From positions 22,739,501-22,803,500 of the forward strand of contig NC_092593.1 of assembly GCF_047663525.1 (NCBI RefSeq): DNA of 64,000 nt, read 5' to 3'. Source of the stretch: Anas platyrhynchos. Its lineage: Eukaryota > Chordata > Aves > Anseriformes > Anatidae. The notes beneath the pieces are model-generated. The model did no database searches. It saw only the letters and a program-made list of their open reading frames with translations, and was not told the DNA's origin. This document shows positions 25,813-39,400 of this stretch, one piece after another. Within the stretch, counting starts at the first letter, position 1; each line of letters begins with the position of its first letter. The position numbers were made by a program, and so were the translations under genes.

Positions 25813-28800
25813 AAACCCTTGCATGTATAATGTTATTCCTTGTAGCTTCTGTATGAAATTATGTTGTTCTGTCAGATGGGAGCCATAATGGCCTCATCCC
25901 TGCAGCAATCATTGTTAATATAAATCCCAAACATATTTCTATACTGTTCCAATTTACTCCAAGATGCTATTTTCTGTCTTGTCAAAATGACTGGAGATCA
26001 AAGGACCAAGATTTATATGCTCAAAACTGACAAAATCAGTATTCTAAATATATATGGCAATAGAGAGTTGCTAAATCTCCTGAATCTTTTAAATTAAAAA
26101 ATATTGCCCATTCTGATGAAACTGCTTACAATGACTACAAGTAAAGATGGTGGCCATTAAGTTTTATCGCAAGCACCTGAGGATCTGTTTGCATGCAATA
26201 CAAAATGTTCCTTTATTCTCCTGAATTACTGACACTAGCAAATTAAAATGAAGTGGCTACATATGGCAGAAACAATCTTCACATTTACAAATATCCTGAA
26301 ATATCACTAAATCATAAAAACGAAAGCTGTGGGTTATATATTATGAATGTTGCCTAATGCATTCCCGGCTCAGTTATTTGTAACAAATTTGTGTACAATG
26401 GACAAAATTGGCCATTTATTCTACAGCAGCAGCAGCTGGTTCTGGCACTGTGTATCATATCCAAAAACGAAGTTACAAGTCAGGAAAGCATAATTAACCT
26501 TTAAAATGCTGGAAGGATAAAAATCAAATGACCAACTTTCAGTAAAAATATGTATGAGAAAAGAAGTGCTACTGAAATTCTCCATATTCCCTTCAGTATT
26601 GCAACTGCTTTTTAAAATACCCTGTATATAGAAAAGTAGATGCTTAATGCGGAAATAAAAACAACCTAGAAGACATTGTACAGTAGGAGCCATGAACCTG
26701 CATCTGATTATTTTAATAGCTTGACTGATCCTGGATGTTATGGTAAATGAGGACAGCTGTTATATTACCTCTACTGAAATCTCATTACGATAAAGAAAAA
26801 AACCACAAGGACCTTTCACTGTACTAGGCTAAATATAAAAAAAAAAAAAGCTTTATCATGTGCTCTTAATACTTTAATCATATTTTCCAAAACAGGTGTA
26901 GTAACCTATAGTCCATAAATGCTAATTACCATATGCATTTATTAAGCCAACATAAAATCTTCAATGATATATAACACGTCAACTGAGATGATTTAAAAAT
27001 ACATTTCTAAATATCCCATATTCATTCCTGCCTCGCAGTAACCTTTGAGATTTTTTTTTTAAATCTTTAATGTAATATTAGAACCGCACTTCTCATTTTT
27101 AATGCTCATTCGGTTCACTTTGGCAGTATTTCATTGATGCAGCCTAAGGCTATAGGTAATGGAACATTACTCACTATGATAGCCAGATTTCTTCTGCATG
27201 GCGGTTACAGGGCAATCTTTATGAGCCAGAAGAAGCTGTTTCAGCTGTGCCACTTCATTTCTCAGCAGGGTGACTTCATTCTAGAGGAGAAGAAAGTTAT
27301 GTACTTCACCAGGCTCAAACTACATACATTTTGAAGGTAAGTATTAAGTTTTATAAGATTTTCAGTTGTTCACTTAGGGGTAAATAAAATTCAAGAAGTT
27401 TCCATTTAGTCTATATATAGCAAAAATGTATACGTTTCTTTTATCTTAGAATATTACATCTTATCTGAATCTTGACTAACTTTATTTTATGATTTTTTTT
27501 TAAATTAGGAAATGCTTTTATGGAAAATACAACATTTACAGTTTGCAGATGCAGAGTCTACAAATAGTCTCATTCACATGATCCAGCTACTGTAAGACTC
27601 TTCTATAGGGTTTTATGAATTCTAATCAGAGTAAGCCTAGATTTAGCTAGCCACATTTTAACAGATGCCACAGCCAATGATAAAAAAAAAAAAAAAAAGT
27701 TAAAAAAAAATCAGCCAATGCAGAATTGTTTTTGGGAAATATACTTGTACTTTGGAAAAAAAATCTCAAGTAGTGGAGAAGAATTTGGAAAATGTCTGTT
27801 GATTTTTACATTTCTCTTTGGCAACCATGCATAAACCAAGTGTTGTATGAAGGAAAAATTAATAATGATGACAAAACCCTGAAGTGTCAGTTAATACCAC
27901 TAAAATGGAGTGTAATCTAGGAGACAGCACTTGCAGAATCTAGCGACAGGACTCATGCCCAGGCTGTGCCTTTCCACTACCGGGTGACCTTGAGCAAGGT
28001 CATTTTTCTTCTTGGCACTTCAGTTTTTCCATTTGTAAAACAGAGGATGATACTTACCTGCCCTGTAAAGCTGTTTGATATCTATGGATGGGAAACAGTA
28101 TATAACCACATTGACAATCCAAACTGAGAACAGTATGGCATTGTGATAGATTCATTTTCATTTAGAACAGTAGAAAAGCTTTAGATATCTATAGAATCAG
28201 GTTATCTGTAATGCTTTTTGATCCCCATATCTTATCATGATATATGCTTTTCACGGGTTAATTTCTTTTAAATCCAAGTCTTTTCCATTGGTATGAAATA
28301 CTTAAAGTTACTTAAACTGTAAGAAAACTTGTATTACATGAGTGTAATACATACCACACGTAACATAACTGGTAAATACATATGTTTATACATTAGGGAG
28401 CAATTTAAAGAAAAATAAACATAAAATAATTGGATTGCAAATAAAATTATGTAGAAAAAAGGATAACTAAAAAGATTCTAAAATAATGAAAATACTTTTA
28501 AGAACAGAATTTATTTGGTTTACTTACACTATGTAAAATGATTTACAAATACTGTAACTGAACTACCAGATTTTCAAGACAAAGCTTCTCTTCATGTCCT
28601 CTCCCTCAATTTAGAGGACAAAAATGTCAAGCCTTTGTACTTGCAAAGTCCTCTTAAAAAACTATTAAGGGCTAATTTTCTGTTCAGTCATTTTATTGTG
28701 CCAAATATCCCTTGTCAAAACTTTATATTTAAAACAAAAACAAGAGCTGAAAGAGAGCCAAAAATCTGACTTCACTGATATTTCTAATAAAAGAGAACTG

Positions 28801-31800
28801 TGATTACAAACAAAAAAAGTCATAATGAAAAAAAAAAAAACCAGGAAAACTCCCCCACCCCCAAAATCTCTACCAGCTGTAATTACATATCCTGAAATCT
28901 TGGGCTGTTAAGGAAGCAGTCTACTTGTACCTCCAGCTCTCAGTCTCATCTTAGTTCACCATATTATTTACTGAGGAGCCACAACTCTGGGTGCCATGCA
29001 GGCAGCTGCACAGAACTGACAAAGAAAAAAAATGCTGATGTAGTTTTGAGACACTTCTTAATAATGTACAGGAGCAGCAAAGTCCAAGAATATGAAATAT
29101 ACTTCTGTTAGTTTATAGGAACATTGGCAAAATAAATGACCAAATCAGGAAAAAAAATTCAGAAAGTTTCTACCTTCATCTCTCCCATTTAAGGGAGAAT
29201 TTTATACACAACAGGATATATAAAAATGAAGTGGCTGTTTACCACTGCAAATAAATCTAGTAATTATGAAAAATGGTTGAAAAGGCAGCTTATAGATTAA
29301 TCTCAGTTGTATTACAAATACTAAGAACTTTGCTAACAAGAACATAAAAAGCAAGTGTATTATCTTACATTAAAGCAAATTTGAAAAAAAAAATGGAACA
29401 GCATTGCTATACGAAGTTAAAGTGTTGAGGTATACTCATTAAATACATAGCTAGGACACTGTTAGCAACATGAACACTGTGTGCCAATAGTGCCATAATC
29501 AATTCACAAATGATTCCTGAAAGTAGAAGCAAAGACACAAGGTACATGCAATCCCACAGAAAGGCAAGTCAATGGTTGCCATGTACATGTCACCAGCACG
29601 GGCCACTTTTCATGGGTCATAAAATGATGTTGACAGAACCAACTTACATATACTTTGCAGTTTTCTCATCATGTATGTGACAATATTTAACCTCTCCAAC
29701 TCATTCAAAATAAATTAATGTGATCTTCTTTACAGAAAACAGGCTAACAAGAAGCAGCATATGGAATAAACAATTCAACACTTTGCATGAAGAAAGATGT
29801 AGTTTTTGCGCAGGACAAATAGTCCCCTTCATTTTTCAGAAATCAAGTCAAGAGTAGTCATTAATGTTTCTTTAAACAAGCATGAAATACACCTCACATA
29901 CTAAAGGAATTTTTATGTTCACACGTTTCAACAGCATGTTAACATTATAAGGCAGGTTTCTGGAGGAAAGCATATCTATTTTTACCCGTACTATGTTTTC
30001 CATAAAATATTTTCCCTACTGCAATCTAAGGTACACCACGCTGTGTACAATATGTTCTTTGTATCTGCCTTTATTTTCTGGATTCAAAATGCACTTGGAA
30101 CCAGTTTAATCCTTACACTAAGCAAGGTGTTGGGTAACATTTTGAGGTATATTTACCGAGACTGTTACCAGAGACAGGCAGATACGGGGACAGTGGATCA
30201 TCTGCACCCGAGTTAAACACCAGTCTTCCTGTTTCTTTTTGAAAAAAAAAAGAAGAAACAGGAAAGACTGTTTCTTCAACAAGATACCGTTGTGTGGGAA
30301 AGGACCTTTACTTAAGTGCATTTCTTTCTTAACCTAGCTTTCCTAAAGCAGCTTCTGCAGCATTGGTACAAACCACCACTGACTGGTGATAACAGAGGTC
30401 TTCTAAAACCTAAAAAGATCTCCTAAGGAAGACAGGACATTCTTCTACAACACTGAAGTAACAATAACTAATACTTTGCCCTCTAAATTTACTAAAGCAA
30501 CAGTGACCAAATAGAGACCATGTTACAAACTTCAGTATCTGACACTGCAATACAAGTGGGTGGTCTCTGGGGACACATTGCCAACAGTTCGTTAAGAACG
30601 TGTTATATATAGCATACCATATCTTGCACAAAAGCAAAACAAGAGGGTATATAAAATTTAAGATCCATAAACAAATCAACATATGAATAGAAAACAGTCC
30701 ACAAAAAGCAAACAGTAAAATCTGAAAAAGTTGAAAGCATGAAGTAACTTATCTAATGTATAGTAAAGACCAATAAAGGCCAATCTAACCTACATACGCT
30801 ATTGACAGGATATAATTGATTGAAATTATCTTTTAAACAAAAAAATGTCTAAAGAGAAAGTTACATTCAAAAAAATTGAAGGAGCTACACTTTTCTCATA
30901 CAGAAGTTCATCTACAGAAAGCTGAAAACTATGGAACAGAAGAATATACATAAATCACATAAGGCTCTTCAAAATTGTTATGTACCATTAGAGAACTTCC
31001 AGTCTTAAAAATCTTGATGTTTACCTTAGAACCTTTGACACAGACATTACAAGAAATCTACTGTGTTGAAAAAAGTCAGAAACATTGTGTGAAGCACTGC
31101 AATGCAATTTCTAGTCATTTTTGTATTAACCTACTTCTGGAAATACAACATCTCAGCAAATTCAGCTGAGCAGGTCGTTTAGATATTAAACAAAATATGA
31201 ACTGCTAAACCCTAACACTCAGTCCATAAAACTGTACTAAGGCAAAACTCCAAACTTATTAAATTTACTATTAAATATAACATAAGTAAGCAAGCATGGG
31301 TCATTACTGCCCACTATGCTGATCAGCTGTACTAGCCTGTCAAGTGAAGAATTATTACGGAAATAGAAGATTGATTAATGTTTTCACATAAAATACAATT
31401 TAATTATTTCTCTGACATTCAACATCTTTACAAGTCATTCTGTTCTTCACAGTTAACAGCCTTGCTTTTGGCAGACTGCAAAAAAAAATCTTTTTTTTTT
31501 CAGTTAACTATTACTTAATTAATGCTTTGAAATCTGGGTATCTTTTGGATTCCAGATACGTAAACAAATAATTAAAAACCACAATCAAAATTTAGATGCA
31601 ACTATAGGTTTAAGCAATGTACACTGTTAAATACAACAATATGTTACATGGACAGCCAGTTACACTAAAAGTTTGCTGCCCTGCCACCGAGGAGGCTAGG
31701 GGTGCACAAGAAGTTGGGAGGGGATGTGGCCAGGAGTGCTGACCCTGACTGTCAGCATAACAAAAAAAAAAACAAAAACAAAAACACAAAACCACAAACA

Positions 31801-33433
31801 AACCACAAAAACAGTACCTGCTACAAACAGCAACAGTAATTTAGAAAAAGCACAACTGTTATAGAGGAGAAAATCTATGGCCTTCTTTATGGGACAAAGG
31901 TTTTTTTGTTGTTTTCTTTTTTCCTGTGCTATTAGTGCTGCTACTGCATTTCTTAAATAAAATACATTAACTTTCTTCCTTGTCATTATCAGATAGTAAA
32001 TTTGCATACCTCTAGATGACTGCATTGTATTAAAATATCTACAAACAACCCTAATTCTATATTTCATCCAATAAGTGGGTGTTTGAACACACACAGTATT
32101 AAAAAGCAGGATTCTTTCCCGCTAATTAGAAGCAAAAGACTACTATGCAATTTTGTAACTAAACAATATTAATATTGGTATTACAGTAACAGCTATAGTA
32201 AATAAGGTGTGTGACAATTTGTTATCCATTACAATACAGTACTTAAATCATTTTCAATTAAAAAAAATAGATATTCATAAGTTAAGGGCAGCTCCTATCT
32301 TACCAGAAACTACTTCCACTAAGAAAGCTGAAATATAGCCGATCTTTGTTGTTCTTTGCTTTTCTTCCTGTAAGTCTACCTTCACTTGTTTCTTAGATTT
32401 ACGTTATAGTGCTACATATCATTTTGTAATTAATGGATTTACAGTGAGGGCTGTGACTACATTAAAGGAAAGGTCCACAGACTGTGAACAGGTATGAGAA
32501 GACCATGTATTTGCAAGTAATTTAAGCAATGCTGTGATGTCATGTCAAAGGTCATGGTTCTTAGAACACAGGAAATGATTTCACCTTGTGTACTTAGGTA
32601 TGAATTTCTTGTGTTTTACAGATTGGGATGCTGAGTAGTTTTAAAGATAGACTAGATATTATGAAAAATTTCTTTACTCTAAGGCTAGGCCTTAGAGTAA
32701 ATATTGGAACAGGCTTCCTAGTGAAGTGGTTGGTGCACCAGGCCTGTCAATGTTCAAAAGGCATTTGGATAACACCCTCAATAACATGGTTTAACTTTCG
32801 GTTAGCCCTGAAGTGGTCAGCCAGTTGGACTTGGTGTCTGCAGGTCCCTTCCCACTGGATTATTCTAGTCTATTCAGAAAGCTAAAGATGATTGATGCGT
32901 AGTAATTGTGGTTACACAATGAAAAGTAATCTTGCAGGCCCTACTCTCCCAGTTGGTTGACCTGGGACATCTTCATCAAAGAGCATGAAAGAAAGATTTT
33001 AATACAGAAGACCTATGAATTTGACTCACCGAACAACTCTGATGAAACAGCAAGGTAAACTTTAAAATATCAAAAATACTTTCCACTACATTTTCTAAAT
33101 GGATGCTTCATTTAGGAAATGACATCAGTGTCCCTTTCTTTAATTCTCAAAATAAAGCTTTTAGATTTTTTATTTTGAAACAATACATTGTGCCAATTCT
33201 TGTGTGCTGCTGGAAAACATTACTACTAAATGTTAAAACATATTTTCTTAATTTAAACAAAAGGGTCACGGATTGTTTGAAACAGAGAAAAATGTGTCCA
33301 CATGACAGCTTTCCAACGACTGATAACCTCAGAAGAGGTAGAAAAATGACTGGCAACATACACTAGACTATCTTACAGTATACATCCCTCCCTATAGGAT
33401 TTATGCACACTCAGAGGGCAGTGTGCTGAGATT

Positions 33434-33468
<35 letters not shown>

Positions 33469-36400
33469 CACAAAAGAGGCCTTCAGTTTCCAGTGATGTC
33501 AATCTGGCACCTTTCACGAGCACTACATTCACTTTAAAGGAAAAAACAGTGAAGTTAAAAAGAACCAAAGGAAATCAAACCAAATATATTTAAATAACTC
33601 AGACTGTGATAGAAATTGTTAGGAGCAAGGCATTTTTTAAGGTAAAAATGGTAAGTAGGCTATTAAGCCTTTTCTCCAACAGATCTTGTCATCCTAATTT
33701 AGTATCACCGTCTGGAAGTTATTTAAAATTGAATAAAGGATAAATGGGCATGATCCTAAAGTTTACACATCTTAAAAATCTGAATATTCTTTTATATTCT
33801 TATTTTGTTGGTATATTCAATTTAATACTGAATTTTCAATTCTTATGCGACCCATAAAGCCATTTATATTTCAGATTTTGTGCAAAGTTTAAGTTCCATT
33901 GATCCAGAATCACTGTCCAAGTATAGTAAAGTTTAATAATTTTTACTTGTAATAAAAAGCATACCTGTAACTGGCCATTTAGTGAGCTCAAGTCCTCAGC
34001 TTTTTTCTCCAATGACTGTACCCAGACTTTCCGCTTCTGTCGGCATCTGGAAGCAGCAGCCCGGTTTCGTTCCAGAAATTTCCTTCTTTTTTCATCAGGG
34101 TCTTCATTAGCAGCTCTTCTTCGCCGACCACCTGTATTTGGCGTTTGTGGCGTAGGCTGAGCTGGTGATGCCTAAAAACAGTAAGAAGTATTAAAGAAGC
34201 TGTCAGTGTAATACTACTCACAACTCAAACTGCAGCACAAGTAAAAATACACAGCACATCTTGAGAAAAGCCTTTACAACGCTTCTACATACATTCATGT
34301 TATACAGATTTCTTTTGTGGAAAGCTATGTAATTTACTGTCACAACTAAGGTTTAAAAACTTATTTACACTGTATTTACACTCTTTACTTACCATGCAAC
34401 ATTAACATTTAACATTTTAATTATGGCTTTATTTTTGGTTTAAAATTGCACTAAAATGTCAATCACTTCACGAAGCTGAATTCATGTGACGTTTACATAC
34501 GAATAAAGCACAGAAACAACACCACTTTAGATGGTCTCTCTCTTTACCAATTTTGATGACACATGATGACAAAGTCTTCACAAACAGTCAACTTCTTAGA
34601 AGCCTTTCACCCATAATAAATTTGAAAAGTCAGATTTGGTAGGAAATATATTCTCTACTCTTTACTCTTCCCAAATACCCTTCACTAAAACTTAATCACA
34701 ATTGAAATATCACAGAATTATTTATTTCCAGTACACAGAAACTGCCTGACAAATGCTCTCTGTGCTGATAGTTACTGATCCCTAGATCTCCAAACAGCAA
34801 TTTCCTATTTGTTAATGTAATGTTCTCACCACTGCACACCAACCTCCCTTATATCCACCCACACACAGTGACAGGATCAAAGTATTTCATTACCTTAGAC
34901 TATACATTATACTCCCTTCATAGGTGTAGAGAGACCCTAGACAAGGATTTAATGAATTACGGTAACAACATAATGGATCTTAAAATTCTTTCAACAGATA
35001 GGACAGACACAACATAATTGTCTATACGGTATCTTCACAGCTGTACGTGTACACCTGTACATTCAGTACAGCACAGTAAGAAAGTTACAGTTTTAACTTA
35101 AAAAACCAAACCCACAGATACAGCATCTGGCATACCAATTTGTCATAAATTCTAGACAGATAACAAAAAATCTGGGAACTCCTATTAGATTTTTAGGAAT
35201 AGCACACTTGCATATTTTTTTAATACTAGATATTAAGTAACAAAAAAATAAGTGAATAACAATCTTTTCATTTTGAAAATGCTGCTTCAAAGTATTATGA
35301 CAATAGTCTTTTAAAAAACTTCAGGTAGTAGGGGAAAATAGCATGAAGAAAATCATCTTCCAATGGCTAGTATTTTTCTCTCTTTTGCTCCAAACATTTG
35401 TTTTGATATATTATTTGATTACACTGACCAATCTCAGAATCTAAATGCTTTCCCTGCAGCTGCAATTTACACCCATGGCTACAGGCATAAACAGGTTCGG
35501 TCCTTTGGTTTCTGGGCCAAGTATATACGGGTTTTACAAAATTGGTATTAGAGAATCATTGGGAACCATAGGTTGGAAAAGGTTCTTAAGATCATCAAAT
35601 CTGAACATCAGCCTAAGACTACAAGTCCACCACTAAACCATGTTCTTTGGCACCACATCCACATGTCTCTTAAATATCTCCCGGAATGGCAACTCACCAC
35701 TTCCCTGGGCAGCCCCTTCCAATGCCTATCCATCCTTTCTTTGAATAAATTCTTCCAAATGTCCAACCTACACCTCTCCTGGTGGAACTTGAGGCTGTTT
35801 CCTAGCATCCTATCACTTGTCACCTGAGAAAAGACACTGACACCTTTCACGTTTGTCCTACTGGCCTTTTATTTAGGAAGAGTGACTACTTCTACTGTTA
35901 CCCATTTACTTTTTTAAGGAAACACTTTTCCAACAAGTTTCTTAGAAGCAGAACAGCTGCAGTCCTCCAGGATTCGCTCCTGGAAATAGCTCTTTTCTAC
36001 AGCAGGGTTCCCACTTCTACTCTGAGTCAGAGCTGTTGTCCTTAATTCTCCTGTTCTCATCTATCACCCCAAAAGGAGAAGACTACCATCCCTAGCCTCA
36101 CAACCCTCCTTTCAGCACCTGGAAGGACGTACTGAAACTATTCTTGTAGCAGAGCAGAAAAGATCCTTCAAGCAAAGTAACACAACCATGATCACTGAGG
36201 CAGTTAAAAAAAAAAACAAAAACAAACACTAAGAATGTTTATGACATAAAATACTAGACAGATGCAATATAAATGCAAAATAAATTAAGTTTTCTTCAAT
36301 TATATATCAACCAGCTGTACAGTTTTCAGTTACCACAAGATTTCCTGTTAATGCAATCCAGAAATCAGGAGTCAGTTCTAAATCTAAACAAACAGATAAC

Positions 36401-39400
36401 AACTATTTCGAAATTGTCACCTTGAATGACACGTTCTAGAAATATTTAAGGACATACAACAAACATCCTATTGCTACAGAAATATTGATGTAATACACTA
36501 GCATAACACACACACAGTATAGATTTACCAACCTCTCGAAATTATGTATAGTCATAAACAGATAAAATACACCAAGAAAAAACAGTCTGCTGCATAACTA
36601 CACACTGAGATTCTGCCAACATTTTAGCAAAAAGATCTATTTTCCATACAGTGAAGGAGGCAGAAAGTACACGTGCACTGTGTTGTCATACCGGTGTTTC
36701 AGTTGTTGAAGTTGCAGGTTGTTGTAGTGATTGTGGTCGTGGTTCCTCTGACTGAGTCCTAACCAGCCCACTTGGATGTCCCTTGGCAGTATCTCCATTT
36801 GTTACCTGAGGGTGCTGCTGGGTCAAGGCTGCTTTCAATCTCTGAAAGAAAAAAAAAACAAAACACATTTTTTCCCCCACATCATGGAAATACTCTAACA
36901 ATTATAGCATCACTTGAGGAGTTATGATGTATGTTAGTTACTAGTTATTTTCACTTTGCCAACAGGGGCTCCATCTTTAAAATAGCTGTATGCCTTTTTA
37001 CAGGCTTTCAACAGTGACCTAGACATACACCTACTAGCAGATGACAACTTGCAAGCATCATGAAAGCATCTCAGAAAGAAGAGGACTGTATGCTGCATGG
37101 AGAAATAAACAGAAAACTGCCTTTGTGATGAATTGTGCCCACAAAGAGGTGACTTGAAAGCAAAGAACAAATAATTGTTGAAACTGGTATTACGCTTGCA
37201 ATGACATGCATAAAAATTACCTGAAACCCTGAAGGTAGCAGGAATACCAGCATAGTACTCAGTAAGCCATGATACTTTGGTTTGAAGCTGACTAACAAAT
37301 TTCAATTCCTTACTTTAATTTTTGAGAATTCAATAATCATTTTCTACCACATCCTTTACGCCAAATACATTTGTGAGTAGTTTTAATTAACAGCAACATT
37401 TAACTGTTCTTTTGATGTACTTCTGTGTCCTCATGTTTTAGAGTATGAACAAAACATTGACAAAGTACTAACTATTAATAGAGCGTCTTGATAGTGCTAG
37501 AGCTAGGCTGCATTTGGCCAGCTCAAAATAAGCAGAGGACTTTGCATCCATTTATGTAGATACACCCTATCAACTACAGCATTCCAACAGCTCTCAGCAA
37601 TTAAGCCACTGGAATACTGTGACAGCTCTCTCCTACCATGACAGGTTTCCCTGGCTCCTGTTTTACAATTAAAACAACAGATTGCAAATCCACCTCTGCC
37701 AGAACTGCAAAAAACCTGTGTCTGTGATATGGAAAATTGACTCTCTATATTTGAAAGGTGCATGTAATCACCCACTAGCAGACGTCCCATTTGAAGACTA
37801 CACAGAGAATCATTAAAATTCTAAAATTCCTCTGGTGGCTTGCTGGTATGGAAGCTTCAGACAGTGACTTCTATAGGTCACTTTTCCCCATGCATTGTGA
37901 GAATTTTGGTTTTCAAACAACTTAGGTTTTCAAACAAAGCCAACAATATAGAAGTATAGAGGCAGTAAGGTTGTGGGAGGTTTTTTTGTTTGTTTTTTGA
38001 TGGGATAAGACATTAGTTTGTCTACGGACTTGCCAAAACTTTCTTAAATAATGCTGGTTGGGACTTAACATACATAGGAAAAGAGAACAGGTGTACATTA
38101 TGTGTGTAACTCACAATGATGGCAGTTTCTAAACACTGAAATGTTTGTAATAATTGACCTTGCAGAAGCACTGAAATAATTCTGAATACACACATGTACA
38201 TAAAAATTCAGTGTTAATTAAGTCTTGTTCCACACTTCACTTTGTATCACCTTTGTAAATTTCCAAGAACAAGAAACAAACACAAGAAATTTACAGCAAC
38301 TCCCCCAGTGCTCAACTTGAACTAAAGGAATTTAGAATAGTTGCAGACTTTAGGGTAAGACAGCACCATTTTAAAAGATGGTTAAAAATTTTTAAAAGAT
38401 TGATAATAAAAATGTATTTAAAAAAAACCAAACAACTGAAATTCTTAGCATGCAAACAGTACACTGAAATTCCTAATGCTACAGATACCTCATAACCTTT
38501 CTTTACTGCAGTAAAGCAAACTCACAGCATTCAACTTATACCTTCCTTGTACCTTCCTAACTCACCTCAGAAAAACGCCTAACAAAAAGCTCAGTCCCTG
38601 TCTTCAGCTAAACAAGAGCGGAAAGGACCAAGTGCTTTCTTTTTAATCAAAATTACTAAACCCAAGCTCTATGATCTAAGTACAAAAATGGAAAGGTTGA
38701 TTTGATGATTTCTTGCCTTTTAGAATTCAAACTAATTCTGGTCATTAAATGGCGTAATTTCCATAATTACTACCAAGACTACCACAGAGACACACCACTT
38801 GCAAATCACTTTTTTTTTGTTTTTTTTTTTTTTTAAAAAAAAGGAAATATAATGTATTTAATGTTTTGTTGAATATCCTTTCCATAAGTTAGCACCTGTT
38901 TTTTTCACAATATATTTTCATTTACTATCTGAATTACTTCAGCTGTATTTCTTGCATCACAACTTGCCCTTTAGCAGGACACAAAAAGCATACAGTCAAA
39001 ATAAAGACTAGGGAGTTATAACAAATTAGTTATGTTGTCTGTATTTCAACTTCTACTAGGGCTTTTAAGGGCATGCTTTCTATTTCAAGCCACGACATCA
39101 ACAGGTTCTGAAAAGTTACATCTACCAAAAATTACGCAGCCACGACATAGCAACTTATTATATACAGGCAGTCTTCTCTTCCACTGCCATGAGAAGTAAA
39201 AAGAGTAGATTCCATCCAATTTAATGGGCTAGATAACGTAAATTCAGTAACAACAGGCTAACTTCTAACTTCATGGCACTGGAGCACAAACATTTACACC
39301 ACATCAGTACAGCCAAGTGTGCCTGTTCAACTCTGCCTGTGGCTCTATGAGCAAGCCTTGATAAAAGCATCCTCCACAACAATAACAAAGTACATGAACT

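Larger units (their letters stand above)
27281..33964 (-). other. ATF2: ATF2 intron 9
   Basis: This 6.7-kb intron interrupts the leucine zipper between Q377 and N378. It holds a MIR-like SINE relic (about 27920-28095), a small perfect hairpin (28331-28350), a 50-nt fold-back (30221-30270), an A/C-rich simple stretch near 31760-31805 and an old CR1 fragment (about 32640-32872). No alternative exon was recognised. Confidence 0.8.

Noticed and set aside
31696..32094. 132-codon minus-strand open frame in ATF2 intron 9
   Set aside because: Low-complexity F/V/C runs arise from the CAAAAA-rich simple repeat near 31760-31805. No homology recognised.
35900..36150. Possible extension of the intron 8 CR1 copy
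   Set aside because: Some words look CR1-like, but I could not follow the consensus order, so it was left out of the repeat call.
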